Positions 37,009 through 47,021 of a stretch of DNA of 64,000 nucleotides are shown piece after piece. The stretch is taken from positions 95,667 through 159,666 of the forward strand of contig CANQUX010000002.1 of assembly GCA_947627155.1 (NCBI GenBank), written 5' to 3'. The notes under the pieces were generated by a model that saw nothing but the letters and a program-made list of their open reading frames with translations, did not search any database and was not told the origin of the DNA. The DNA is from an uncultured Alphaproteobacteria bacterium (lineage in GTDB: Bacteria > Pseudomonadota > Alphaproteobacteria > CAAHEQ01 > UBA3637). The position numbers and the translations under genes were made by a program. The first letter of the stretch is position 1, and every line of letters begins with the position of its first letter.

Positions 37009-38910
37009 ATGACCATTCGATTGTTACCGCAAAATCTGATCAATCAAATCGCTGCCGGCGAAGTGGTGGAACGCCCGTCCTCCGCCTTAAAAGAATTGAT
37101 TGAAAATGCCGTTGATGCCGGTGCAACTCGAATTGACATTAAAATTCAAAACGGCGGTAAAACCTTTTTTTCCGTAACGGATAACGGCAAAGGGATGACG
37201 AAAGAGGAATTAACGTTGGCCGTTGAACGGCATGCCACCAGCAAATTACCGCATGACGACTTGTTTGAAATCAATTTTTTGGGGTTTCGCGGTGAAGCTC
37301 TGCCCTCCATCGGTTCGGTTGCCAAATTAAGTATTTCGTCACGCACGCCCGATTCGGCGGAGGCATGGAACATTAAAGTTGAAGGCGGACATAAGTTTCC
37401 GCCCGTGCCGACAGCGCATCCGATCGGCACAACGGTTGAAGTGAAAGAGTTGTTTTTTGCCACACCTGCCCGCTTAAAATTTTTAAAATCGGATCAAAGC
37501 GAATATTTAAGCGTGAAAGAAATTGTCAATCGCATTGCCATGGCTTATCCGCATATTCAATTTATTTTATCCGATGAAAAACGGCAGATTTTAAATTATT
37601 CGATTGTGCCGGAACTGTTCGATCGCGTTGCGCAAGTCATCGGTAAATCGTTTCATGAAAATGCCGTTCCGATTGATGAAGTTTATGATGATATGACTTT
37701 AAAAGGCTTTGTCAGTCTGCCCACTTATACGCGTTCAACGGGTGCCGAGCAATATTTATTCGTGAACGGTCGCTTTATTCGGGATAAACTTGTAACCGGC
37801 GCCGTTCGCGGGGCCTATCAAGGATTGATCGGGCATGATGCCTATCCCGTTTTGGCCTTGTTTTTAAAGCTTTCCAATGAAAATGTCGATGTCAATGTTC
37901 ATCCGGCCAAAATTGAAGTTCGTTTTAAAGAAAGTGCCAAAATTCGCGGATTTTTAGTGGCTGCCCTTCGCAACGCATTGGCGCAAAGCGGGTTTAAAAC
38001 CGCTACCACCATCGGTATCGGCGCTTTGGAAAAAAGTCAGCCGCAATCTTTCCCGACAAGAAAACATGTCTCTGTTTTTGAAAATAATCGGCAAATGCAA
38101 ATGATGTCCGATGTTGTTTCCGACAAACCGTCAACAAACTGGGCGCCCGATTACACCTTACCGCATATCGGATACAGCGTTAAAAAAGATTTGCCCGATG
38201 CCATACCGGAAACGCCCGCATTTTCCGAACCGCAACAAAATGCCGCGCCGAATATCGAACCGAATATCGTGCCGAATGCCGTGCCGAATGTTACAAATTT
38301 TCCGGAAAACAAGCCGCAAAGCGAAACTTTTCCGCCGCTCGGATATGCCAAAGCACAGCTTTATAAAACATATATTATTTCGCAAACGGCAGACAGCATT
38401 GTCATTATTGATCAGCATGCGGCACATGAGCGCTTAACTTATGAAAAGCTGGCGCAAAATATGGCCGATCATGCGCAAACACAGCTGCTGCTTATACCGG
38501 AAGTCATTGAATTATCACCCGATGAAACAATGGTATTAAGCGCGCGCGCCAATGAATTAAAAGACATGGGCTTTGTCATTGATGCTTTCGGGCGAGATTG
38601 CGTTGCCGTTCGTGAAATTCCGGCATTGTTATCTCAAACCGACATTCAAAAACTTGTGCAAGATTTAGCCGATACGATTTTGGAATATGATGATACTATT
38701 TTATTAAAAGATAAAATGAAAGATATTTGCGCACGCATTGCCTGTCACGGCTCCGTTCGTGCCGGACGGGTTTTAACAATCGATGAAATGAACGCACTGC
38801 TGCGTCAAATGGAAGAATGCGCAACGGCAGGACAATGTATTCACGGGCGCCCGACATATATTGAATTAAAACTTAATGATATTGAGCGTTTATTCGGACG
38901 CAAAAAATAG
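37009..38910 (+). CDS. mutL: DNA mismatch repair protein MutL
   Basis: MutL links mismatch recognition to strand removal. The GHKL ATPase is clear: IAAGEVVERPSSALKELIENAVDAG is the N-terminal region, and DNGKGM and GFRGEALPSIGSV follow. VNVHPAKIEVRF ends the transducer domain. A Pro/Asn-rich linker (about 360-435) contains short PNIVPNAVPN repeats. In the dimerisation domain QHAAHERLTYE is seen, as are ACHGSVRAGR and CIHGRPT, which suggest the endonuclease-type C-terminus. 633 aa. Confidence 0.97.
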   Translation: MTIRLLPQNLINQIAAGEVVERPSSALKELIENAVDAGATRIDIKIQNGGKTFFSVTDNGKGMTKEELTLAVERHATSKLPHDDLFEINFLGFRGEALPSIGSVAKLSISSRTPDSAEAWNIKVEGGHKFPPVPTAHPIGTTVEVKELFFATPARLKFLKSDQSEYLSVKEIVNRIAMAYPHIQFILSDEKRQILNYSIVPELFDRVAQVIGKSFHENAVPIDEVYDDMTLKGFVSLPTYTRSTGAEQYLFVNGRFIRDKLVTGAVRGAYQGLIGHDAYPVLALFLKLSNENVDVNVHPAKIEVRFKESAKIRGFLVAALRNALAQSGFKTATTIGIGALEKSQPQSFPTRKHVSVFENNRQMQMMSDVVSDKPSTNWAPDYTLPHIGYSVKKDLPDAIPETPAFSEPQQNAAPNIEPNIVPNAVPNVTNFPENKPQSETFPPLGYAKAQLYKTYIISQTADSIVIIDQHAAHERLTYEKLAQNMADHAQTQLLLIPEVIELSPDETMVLSARANELKDMGFVIDAFGRDCVAVREIPALLSQTDIQKLVQDLADTILEYDDTILLKDKMKDICARIACHGSVRAGRVLTIDEMNALLRQMEECATAGQCIHGRPTYIELKLNDIERLFGRKK

Positions 38911-39768
38911 CTATTTCCAATAATCTTTAATCCAAACCGCCGGTTTTAAGCGCTTATACAATTTTTTAATTCCGTGAGGCTCTTTTTTCAACGTCGGATC
39001 CGAACACCAAATGCCTTTTGAAGCATCTTCCAAATCGGGCTGTCCGTGAAAAGCAATCATTTTCAAGCCTTTTATGTCGGGAATTTTCGGCGACACAAAC
39101 GAACGCAAATACCATTTCGGCAAGCAATGAAAGCGAAAACTTTTAAACCAATTATCCGGCCAAAAATTCAATTTTCCCCATTTTTCAATCACTTTACTGG
39201 ATAAATATTCCTGCGACGCCGTGTAAAATTGCTCAACCACTTCTTTCGGATGCTCTTCAAAATAACGTTTAATGAACCCCAGCGTGCCCACAACAAAGGA
39301 ATAACAGCTCGCCTGCCCGACTTTATTCCCTCTGGAATTCCAATCATTGATAATGTAAAACTTATTCTCTTTCGGATATTCAAAAAACTCATCTAAATTG
39401 CCCACAATCAGCGAATCCAAGTCAAAGAAGAAAACTCTTTGGCCGTCAAGCCCGCCCAAATGATCATCACACAAAGCAGCTTCTTTGCGATAAGCATATT
39501 TTTGCGCCCATTCTTCTTCCCCTTTTTTCACGTTTGTAAATTCAGGCAACGGATGTACGATAATATCGGGTCTTAATCCCTCGGGATATTCGGTAAAGCA
39601 ATGAAAATCAATATGATATTTTGTATTTCTTTTAATCATGGAACACAGTTTGTTCACATCATCGGGTCCGTAATAAGTCGGCCCCCATTTAATGCAAATA
39701 ACGTTATAGCTTTTTGCTGATGAAGCAACATTCTTTCCCTTGTTTTTTAAAGATGGTTTTGTTTTCAT
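38911..39768 (-). CDS. Glycosyltransferase, GT8-like
   Basis: 285 aa. VFFFDLDSLIVGNLDEFF has a DxD metal/sugar-nucleotide motif at Asp116-Asp118, and YAYRKEAALCDD with FHGQPDLEDA resemble bacterial GT8-like enzymes. There are no membrane segments. It may modify a surface glycan; the acceptor is unknown. Its stop abuts mutL, convergent without a gap. GGAGGT precedes the start, and its promoter contains a palindrome. Confidence 0.75.
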   Translation of the reverse strand: MKTKPSLKNKGKNVASSAKSYNVICIKWGPTYYGPDDVNKLCSMIKRNTKYHIDFHCFTEYPEGLRPDIIVHPLPEFTNVKKGEEEWAQKYAYRKEAALCDDHLGGLDGQRVFFFDLDSLIVGNLDEFFEYPKENKFYIINDWNSRGNKVGQASCYSFVVGTLGFIKRYFEEHPKEVVEQFYTASQEYLSSKVIEKWGKLNFWPDNWFKSFRFHCLPKWYLRSFVSPKIPDIKGLKMIAFHGQPDLEDASKGIWCSDPTLKKEPHGIKKLYKRLKPAVWIKDYWK

Positions 39769-39799
39769 TGAACCTCCGTTACATATTTATGATTTTTAT

Positions 39800-39828
39800 A
39801 GTTTACCGATATCGGCAAAATATGTCAA
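39800..39828 (-). promoter_or_regulatory. Promoter of the GT8-like gene with embedded palindrome
   Basis: TTGACA (39823-39828) and TAAACT (39800-39805), 17-bp spacer, minus strand. CCGATATCGG (39806-39815) fills the spacer next to the -10 box, a position where a bound repressor would block polymerase. Confidence 0.6.
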
Positions 39829-39917
39829 GATAAATTTATTTACATAAAAATCAGTTAATTAAATTAAACAATGAATGATATGATTTCATTTTTTTATGAA
39901 AATTCATTTCAGATCAA

Positions 39918-39965
39918 TAAAAAACAACGGGCAAAGCGGAAACTCAAGAAAAACCGCCCTGCCCG
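39918..39965 (-). terminator. Terminator of the small pilin gene
   Basis: CGGGCAGGGCGG pairs with CCGCTTTGCCCG around a 14-base loop on the minus strand, then GTTGTTTTTT. It lies 45 bp after the pilin stop. The remainder of 39829-40009 shows nothing further. Confidence 0.75.
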
Positions 39966-40009
39966 CCGTTCTTTGCCTTAAAAAATGCACTTTTTAAAGC
40001 AAAAACCTG

Positions 40010-40462
40010 TTAGCTTTGTTTAAATTTATATGTAATTTTTTTCCCGGAACAAGTCGCTGTATCACCCGTACCACTTACACTAACACCCAAAATGCTGGCA
40101 CCGGCTTTGCAAACGGCATCTGTCGGGAATGTAATATCCAAAGTAACACCGTCATCCGCAATTTTGGTACCACTAGATGCAAGAGCAATTGTAGCATCTG
40201 TCGGTACGGTTAAACCCATATCTGCAGGTGCAGGCGGAGTATAATTCGCCACTGCTGTACCGCCTCCGGTTGCCACATAGGTTTGCGCACCGGCAAACAC
40301 AACAACGGCATATTTGGAAGCAGTATCTATAACTTCATTGGCGCGATAGCGGTTCATAGCCATGGAATAGCCGGCAATACCGCCGATTGATAAAACGCCG
40401 ATAATAGCCAAAACGCCAAGCATTTCAACCATTGACCGACCGGATTCGTTTGTTCTTTTCAT
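40010..40462 (-). CDS. Small type IV pilin-like protein (150 aa)
   Basis: A 7-residue leader plus Gly8 is followed by RSMVEMLGVLAIIGVLSIGG with Glu at +5: the same processing site as the large paralogues, here on a pilin-sized protein. A globular domain of about 115 residues follows, with two Cys near the C-terminus (CKAG and TCSG), as in the disulphide loop of major pilins. It is the best candidate for the main subunit of the appendage. It is preceded by a variant of the shared promoter element. AAAGGAC is the ribosome site. Confidence 0.88.
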   Translation of the reverse strand: MKRTNESGRSMVEMLGVLAIIGVLSIGGIAGYSMAMNRYRANEVIDTASKYAVVVFAGAQTYVATGGGTAVANYTPPAPADMGLTVPTDATIALASSGTKIADDGVTLDITFPTDAVCKAGASILGVSVSGTGDTATCSGKKITYKFKQS

Positions 40463-40578
40463 TTTTTTGTCCTTTCATTTATGTTGTTTTTTAAGCTCCC
40501 CGAGCCAAAAAACGTTTATTTTTAAGGCGTTATTGCCTTGTTTCCCTATCGAGAGATTTTTTTCTCTCATTTATAAGT

Positions 40579-40750
40579 ATAAAATAAACGTACCTTTAAT
40601 TCACCGTTTTTTTAGACAACTATCCTTAAAAATGAGGGTTTCACAGAGAGCCGAAAAACTTAATAAAAATCAAAAAATTATGAAAAAAACAAAAAAAATG
40701 AAAAAAAGATAAAAAAATTAAAAAAAAGTGTTGCAAAAAACGTACGTTTA
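40579..40750 (-). promoter_or_regulatory. Variant promoter element (166 bp) of the small pilin, copy 8
   Basis: Box D (40585-40605) reads TAAAGGTACGTTTA on the minus strand but lacks the TTGCA part, having TGAAT. TATACT follows directly. Box U (40730-40750) is intact. The leader to the ATG is about 115 bases and holds two small hairpins. Box half-sites continue at 40751-40759 and 40798-40813. Confidence 0.65.
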
Positions 40751-40845
40751 ATGCAACGCTGAATATTCTTGTTTTTCAATTGGTTAACAAAAAACACCCG
40801 TTTAATGCAACGTTTTTTCTTGAATTGATTGATGAATGAAATTTC

Positions 40846-42126
40846 TTATTCCGGCAAATGCCTATCAGCTTTGGGAACAAGCGTTTCCGCCGTTTCCGTT
40901 GTTTCACGAACCCGCGAAAAAGAAGACAACGTTTGGTTCTCTTTCGTTTGTGAATTATTGACCGCATCAGTCGACTTTTTTTGCGCCTGATACAACGAAT
41001 TGTGAAGTGTGGAAATCGACTCTTCCGGCTCGGAAGCCGAATCATTTCCCGAAACAGGAATTAACAAATCTTCCGCTTTTTCCGAAACAGGCGGAAAATA
41101 AATATAAACATGATTCTGGCGCAAAACTTCTTCCAAATTCTGATGATTTAAAAAAGAATACATTTGAGAAACCGTTCTGCCGTCGTGATTATAGGCATTA
41201 AGGGCAGCGCCTTTTTGATGCAACAAATCAAACATTTCATATTGTCCGCTGCATGCCGCCTCGGTTAACGGAAAAAGACCTTCCGCATTTTCCTGATTCA
41301 AATCGGCCCCGTGTTGCACCAACAAATCAATCACCCGACAATTATTTCCGTAAACACCGTACATTATCGTGCCGTTATGAGCGTTATCAAGCGCATTCAC
41401 ACGCGCACCCGCCTTTAACAAAGCTTCAACCGTTTGTTCGTCGCCTTTCCCCGCGGCCAGCATTAACGGCGTTTGTCCGCTGAAATTACAAGCGTTCACG
41501 TTCGCCTTGTTTGCCAACAAAAAATCGCGCAACACATCATTTTGATTTTCAACGGCAATGTGTAACAACGTGTTTTGCGACTGATTGCAACTTTCCACAC
41601 CTTTTTCGGCATAAGGCAACAACAACTTTAAAATTTCAAACCGTTCGGGCTTTTGCGCCGCTTTTGTCAGAACCGTTTCGCCGCCGATTTCAAACCGATC
41701 AACATCCAGCGTGTCACTATCGTATAAACAAGACTGAACGTTTTGATATAAATTTTTTTCAACGGCATACCATAACGCCGAGCGATTTTTCTTATCCGAC
41801 GCGTTTAAATTAACGGGACATTTTGCCATAACATAATTAAACACCGCCGAATCTTGATTGCACGCGGCATAATGCCCGACGGAACGACCCTCTTTATCTT
41901 TAACATACAAATCAGGTTCGTTTTTCAACAAAGCTTCTATTTCATCACGCGAGCCGTTTTGACATAAATATAAAAGGGCGGTACAGCCGTTTGCATCTTT
42001 TACGTTCACATCGGCCCCCCGATCCAAAAAATGTTGCGCTTGTTTTAAATTTCCGGCGGAAACGGCCAATAAAAACGCTTTATTTAATTTTTTTTGCTCG
42101 GCCGATGAGATGCTTTTTATTTTCAT
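40846..42126 (-). CDS. Ankyrin-repeat protein (426 aa)
   Basis: Ankyrin units run from about residue 15 to 340 (GNLKQAQHFLDRGADVNVKD, NGCTALLYLCQNG, SGQTPLMLAAGKGDEQ and others). The N-terminus is basic without a signal peptide. The last 80 residues are Ser/Glu-rich and unstructured. It is similar in style to the cluster at 177-3621 but stands alone, 103 bp downstream of mfd on the same strand. An effector role is possible but not shown. Confidence 0.87.
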   Translation of the reverse strand: MKIKSISSAEQKKLNKAFLLAVSAGNLKQAQHFLDRGADVNVKDANGCTALLYLCQNGSRDEIEALLKNEPDLYVKDKEGRSVGHYAACNQDSAVFNYVMAKCPVNLNASDKKNRSALWYAVEKNLYQNVQSCLYDSDTLDVDRFEIGGETVLTKAAQKPERFEILKLLLPYAEKGVESCNQSQNTLLHIAVENQNDVLRDFLLANKANVNACNFSGQTPLMLAAGKGDEQTVEALLKAGARVNALDNAHNGTIMYGVYGNNCRVIDLLVQHGADLNQENAEGLFPLTEAACSGQYEMFDLLHQKGAALNAYNHDGRTVSQMYSFLNHQNLEEVLRQNHVYIYFPPVSEKAEDLLIPVSGNDSASEPEESISTLHNSLYQAQKKSTDAVNNSQTKENQTLSSFSRVRETTETAETLVPKADRHLPE

Positions 42127-42229
42127 TTGTATCCTTTATTATTTTAAAAGGATTATATGATTAAAATGACTGATTGTCAACAAATTTTGACTGATTGCAA
42201 CGGTTTTCCGTCCCTTTAAAAAAAACAGC

Positions 42230-45200
42230 TTAATTCAAAAGCGCGGCAATTTCCCCGATAAAGCGCTTCACGGCTTTTATTTTATTCTTGCCGCTTCCCC
42301 ACGGGCGCGAAACAATCAGTTTGTTATCGCTTCTCAACCGAACCGTTCCCGCTTGCCGCATAATAAAATCAATCAGCTTTTGCGGCTGCGGAAATGTGTT
42401 TTGCCAAAAACCGACCACCGCTCCTTTGTCATTTAATTGCAACGAGTCAATGTAAGCTGCCCGACACATTATTTTCACTTCAACACTGGTAAATAAATTA
42501 TCAACCGTTTCGGGATAAGAACCGAAACAATCGGTTAATTCCTCTTTCAACGCCTCTAATTCCGCCGCACTTTCCGCCGTGCCGATTTTGTGATAAAGCT
42601 CTAAACGGGTTTGAAAATCGGGAATATAGCTTTCGGGAATTAAAACCGGCAATCCCAACGATAATTGCGGCGAAAAGGCAATGAGTTCGCCTTTTTTTTG
42701 CTTTTCTTTCAATTGCTCAACGGCCTCCTGCAACATTTTTTGATACAACGCAACGCCGATTTCCCGAATATGCCCCGATTGCTCTTTTCCGAGCAAATTG
42801 CCTGCACCGCGAATATCCAAATCGTGACTGGCCAACTGAAAACCGGCGCCGAGTTTATCAAGACTTTGCATCACCTCCAGCCGCTTTTGCGCCGATTCGC
42901 TCAAATGATGCGGCGGCAGCGTGAAATAAGCATACGCCCGAATCTTGCCGCGCCCGACCCGTCCGCGCAGCTGATAAAGCGATGCCAATCCGAACATATC
43001 CGCCCGATACACAATGAGCGTATTGACAAACGACATATCCAACCCCGATTCGATAATGCCCGTTGCCAATAACACATCAAACTGACGCGCCTGAAAATCC
43101 TGCATAATCTTTTCAAGCTGCGTACCCGGCATTTGTCCGTGTGCTTTCACGATTTTCAAATCGGGCGTGACGGCCGAAATAAGCTGCTCGACTTGCGGCA
43201 TATCGGCAATGCGCGGCGTTACCACAAACACGCCGCCCCCGCGAAAATGTTCGCGTAACAAGGCTTCTTTAATCATAACCGGATCAAAGGGCATCACAAA
43301 CGTTTTAACGGCCAATCTGTCCAACGGCGGCGTTGCAATGACCGATAAATCTTTCACACCAGCCAAAGATAATTGCAGCGTTCGCGGAATGGGCGTGGCG
43401 GAAAGCGTTAAAATATGAGCATTTTTTTGCATTTCTTTCAGCTTTTCTTTATGCGCCACACCGAAATGCTGCTCTTCATCAATAATCACCAATCCCAATC
43501 GTTTAAAATGAACGGAATCGGACAAAAGCGCATGCGTTCCGATCACAATATCCGCCTGCCCGTTCGACAAAGCTTCTTTGACCGTTTTTGTTTGCTTTTG
43601 GCTGCTTAATCGGGAAAGGGAGTCAATGCGAATCGGAAAACCTTGAAAGCGTTCTTTAAATGTTAACACATGTTGCCGCACCAATAATGTTGTGGGCGCA
43701 ATCACGGCTACCTGCAAGCCGTTAATGGCCGCAATAAACGCCGCACGCAGAGCCATTTCCGTTTTGCCGAAACCCACATCACCGCACACAAGCCTGTCCA
43801 TAGCCTTGCCCGATGCCAAATCTGCCTCAATTTCCTGCATGGTGCGCAACTGATCCTCGGTTTCGGCATAGGGAAAGCGAAAACAAAATTCCTGATAGGC
43901 CTCAATCGGCGCCACTAACGATTCTGCCTTATTTAATGCCCGAAGCCCTGCCGTTTGCATTAATTTTTCCGCCATGGCAAACAAGTCTTTTCGCACCCGC
44001 TCCCGCCGATTGATAAAAGCAGCACTTCCCAACGTATCCAACGGCGTATTCTCATCACCCGAGCCGTATTTGGACAGCATATCCATATTTTCCACCGGCA
44101 CAAACAATTTATCGCCTTTGGCATACTCCAACGCAACGCAATCATGCGTAACACCGCCCGTTTCAATGGGTTTTAAGCCGATAAATCGCCCGATGCCGTG
44201 CGTTTGATGCACAATTAAATCACCCGTTGACAAAACAGCCGTATCAAAAATTTTATTCTTCCGCTTTGTTGCCTGCCGCAGCGGTTGCCGTTCGCCCGAC
44301 ACGTCATTTTGGGTAATCAGGCGCATATTTTCATCGTAAAAACCGTTTTCAAACGGCGCGACCAGCAACGACGGCGCCTTTTCCAACGCCTCTTTCAACG
44401 AATGTGCTTCGTTCAAAATCAGCCCGTGCGCTTCCATCACACCTTTTAACCGCAACAAACTGCTTTGCGAATAAGCCGTAAAAATACACCGCCGCACTTC
44501 ATGACGCACCAAATCGGCACAAGCGTCAAAAGCATTTTTGCCCTGCGCGGTATGCGTAAAAACCTCACCGGCTCTGGCACCCGCATCGGGTTGCCCGGGT
44601 CGCACGAACGGCGAAAAAACAACCGCTTCTTTTTCCGATAAAATATGTTGAATTTCCTCGGTTGTCAAATAAAGCCAACACGGCCGAACGGGCAGATATT
44701 TATCATCATTCATCAACGGATTTTTTAAATAGAGTTGCCGGGCATCATAATATTCTTCAATCAGGGCTTCCTGCGCCGAAAAAGCCTCATGTGTTCTGTT
44801 TTCCATGGAAAACGAGGCATTCGGCAAATAATCGAAAAGCGTTTGTAATTCTTCATGCAGAAGCGGCAAAAAATGTTCGAGCCCCGGCACACTCTGCCCG
44901 TTTGAAACACTTTCATAAATAAAATCATTACCGTCAAAACCGTTCATTTGCCGATAACGCGTGCGAAATAAAGCAATGCTTTCGGGCGTTAAGCGATATT
45001 CCGATACCGGCTTAATCAACAAGGCCTCCGTTTCCGTCAGCGTTCTTTGCGTTGTTTCGTCAAAAAGACGCAGCGAGTCAATTTCATCACCGAAGAAATC
45101 AATGCGAACCGGATGCGTCATACCGCCCGAAAAAACATCAATCAACCCGCCCCGAACGGCATATTCGCCCGCCTCCATAACCGTGCCGGTTAAATGATAG

Positions 45201-45637
45201 CCGTTTTCGCTTAAAAACGTGCGTAACCGATCGAGTGAACAGGCACTTCCTTTTTGAAGGAACAAGACCGATTGTTGAAAAAACGTAATCGGCGGCAGTT
45301 TTTGCATCAGCGCGGCGGCGGTTGTCAATAAAAGAAGGCCGGCTTTGGCATTTTTTTCGACCGATACCGAATCAACACCAGCCAATTGCGTTAACGTGTC
45401 AATACGGGCACCCGTTACGGATAAGCGCGGGGAGGATCTGTCATAAGGAACCGTATCCCACGGTAAAAACGTTAAAACTTTTATATTCGGCGCAATCACG
45501 CTTAAAACGGCTTCCAATCCGTGCAACCGACGCTCATCGGGCAAAATATGACAATGTATTTTCCCTTTTTTTACCAATTGTTTTAAAACAAATCCCTGAT
45601 ACCCGTTCGGAACACCGCAAACGTTTTTTTCCGCCAT
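42230..45637 (-). CDS. mfd: Transcription-repair coupling factor
   Basis: Mfd removes stalled RNA polymerase and recruits UvrA. The UvrB-homology region is at the N-terminus (about 1-330). The polymerase-interacting domain is near 460-530 (LSTGDLIVHQTHGIGRF). The helicase motor has GDVGFGKTEMALRAAF, DEEQHFGV and RGRVGRG. The C-terminal TRCF domain ends the 1135 residues. It follows trkA by 16 bp and is likely the last essential gene of the minus-strand unit. Confidence 0.97.
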   Translation of the reverse strand: MAEKNVCGVPNGYQGFVLKQLVKKGKIHCHILPDERRLHGLEAVLSVIAPNIKVLTFLPWDTVPYDRSSPRLSVTGARIDTLTQLAGVDSVSVEKNAKAGLLLLTTAAALMQKLPPITFFQQSVLFLQKGSACSLDRLRTFLSENGYHLTGTVMEAGEYAVRGGLIDVFSGGMTHPVRIDFFGDEIDSLRLFDETTQRTLTETEALLIKPVSEYRLTPESIALFRTRYRQMNGFDGNDFIYESVSNGQSVPGLEHFLPLLHEELQTLFDYLPNASFSMENRTHEAFSAQEALIEEYYDARQLYLKNPLMNDDKYLPVRPCWLYLTTEEIQHILSEKEAVVFSPFVRPGQPDAGARAGEVFTHTAQGKNAFDACADLVRHEVRRCIFTAYSQSSLLRLKGVMEAHGLILNEAHSLKEALEKAPSLLVAPFENGFYDENMRLITQNDVSGERQPLRQATKRKNKIFDTAVLSTGDLIVHQTHGIGRFIGLKPIETGGVTHDCVALEYAKGDKLFVPVENMDMLSKYGSGDENTPLDTLGSAAFINRRERVRKDLFAMAEKLMQTAGLRALNKAESLVAPIEAYQEFCFRFPYAETEDQLRTMQEIEADLASGKAMDRLVCGDVGFGKTEMALRAAFIAAINGLQVAVIAPTTLLVRQHVLTFKERFQGFPIRIDSLSRLSSQKQTKTVKEALSNGQADIVIGTHALLSDSVHFKRLGLVIIDEEQHFGVAHKEKLKEMQKNAHILTLSATPIPRTLQLSLAGVKDLSVIATPPLDRLAVKTFVMPFDPVMIKEALLREHFRGGGVFVVTPRIADMPQVEQLISAVTPDLKIVKAHGQMPGTQLEKIMQDFQARQFDVLLATGIIESGLDMSFVNTLIVYRADMFGLASLYQLRGRVGRGKIRAYAYFTLPPHHLSESAQKRLEVMQSLDKLGAGFQLASHDLDIRGAGNLLGKEQSGHIREIGVALYQKMLQEAVEQLKEKQKKGELIAFSPQLSLGLPVLIPESYIPDFQTRLELYHKIGTAESAAELEALKEELTDCFGSYPETVDNLFTSVEVKIMCRAAYIDSLQLNDKGAVVGFWQNTFPQPQKLIDFIMRQAGTVRLRSDNKLIVSRPWGSGKNKIKAVKRFIGEIAALLN

Positions 45638-45653
45638 TAAAACCGATCCTCAT

Positions 45654-47021
45654 CTAAAAGAAATTAAATCCGACCGTAAATAATTTTTCGGCTTCATGTA
45701 CTTTTCCGCGTTCGACAAACAAGATAACCACATCTTTCGGCTCAACTTTCAGCTCATCGGTTGCCGGTAAAAACACCTCTTGCCGAATGAGTCCCGCAAT
45801 GACAATTCCGGCAGGAATTTTTGTCTTGCCGAGCGGATATTTCGTAATTTTTGCCGTTTCCAACGCTTCAACCTCCAAAATTTCCCCGATACCCGATTGT
45901 AAAAAGTAGTCATTTTTCACACGCCCTTTACGAATGTGTCTTAAAATGGCGGAAACCAACACGGCATTCGGTTCAATGGTAATATCAACACCCAATCCCG
46001 TCACCAAATCCTGATACAAGGGATTATGCATTAAGGCACAGGTTCTGTCAACGCCGTTGCGTTTGGCAATTAACGACAACAAAATGTTGCTTTCATCACT
46101 GTGCGTTGTAGCAATGGCAATTTGATAAGCGCTTAAATTCAAATCATCGCTGACGGAATCATCTAAGCCGTTGCCGTGAATGACGAGCGTATTTTCCAAT
46201 CGTTCCGCCAAAAAGCGGGCGCGATCTTCGTTTTGTTCGACAATTGTGACATTTTCGGCAAACGATGTTTGTTCCAGTGTTTTAGCCAGCTGATATCCCA
46301 CGCGACCGCCACCGAAAATCACCATATATTTCGGTGATACCGTTTCATAGCCCAAAATATCCAACACCTCCAAAAACACTTTGGAATCGGCAATTAAGAA
46401 AATATCATCTCCCGGGCGCAACGCCGTTTCCGTTAAATTCAGCAATCTTCTGCGGCGTTTGATTGCCACAAACCGTACCGGCAAACCGACCGTCATTGCC
46501 ATTAAATCCGCCGTTTTTTTACCGACCAAAATTGACCCGCGCCGACATCTTAAACCCACCATTTTCAATCGCCCGTCCGCCAGATTAACCAAGTCGGATG
46601 AAAAAGCAACCGAAAGCGATCCCAACACCTGATGCGCCGTTTCCACTTCGGGCGATAACACAACATCAATGCTTTGCGCCTGTAAAAACGATTTATATTT
46701 CGCCGACAAATATTCCGACGAACCGATTCGCGCGATACGCGTCGGCACGTTAAACACCGAACGCGCTACCCCGCAAGCCACAATATTTGTTTCGTCCGAC
46801 CCCGTCACCGCCAACAAAACATCGGCATTTTCGGCGCCGGCTTTTTCCAGTGTGGCCGGATAGGCGGAAGACCCCGTAATGGTTTGAATATCAAGCTGTT
46901 CGCTTAAATTGGCAAGACATTCCTCATCACTGTCAATTAACACGATTTCATTATTTTCCGCGCGCAGATATTTTGCCAATCCGACACCGGCCTGTCCGGC
47001 TCCCGCAATAATAATTTTCAT
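45654..47021 (-). CDS. trkA: Trk potassium uptake protein TrkA
   Basis: A cytosolic NAD-binding gating subunit of the Trk K+ channel. Two RCK units are visible: KIIIAGAGQAGVGLAKYL at the N-terminus, and MVIFGGGRVGYQLAKTLE near residue 232, each followed by a TrkA-C domain. 455 aa is the usual length. TrkH/TrkG is not in the window. The start overlaps the dus stop (ATGA). Confidence 0.95.
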   Translation of the reverse strand: MKIIIAGAGQAGVGLAKYLRAENNEIVLIDSDEECLANLSEQLDIQTITGSSAYPATLEKAGAENADVLLAVTGSDETNIVACGVARSVFNVPTRIARIGSSEYLSAKYKSFLQAQSIDVVLSPEVETAHQVLGSLSVAFSSDLVNLADGRLKMVGLRCRRGSILVGKKTADLMAMTVGLPVRFVAIKRRRRLLNLTETALRPGDDIFLIADSKVFLEVLDILGYETVSPKYMVIFGGGRVGYQLAKTLEQTSFAENVTIVEQNEDRARFLAERLENTLVIHGNGLDDSVSDDLNLSAYQIAIATTHSDESNILLSLIAKRNGVDRTCALMHNPLYQDLVTGLGVDITIEPNAVLVSAILRHIRKGRVKNDYFLQSGIGEILEVEALETAKITKYPLGKTKIPAGIVIAGLIRQEVFLPATDELKVEPKDVVILFVERGKVHEAEKLFTVGFNFF

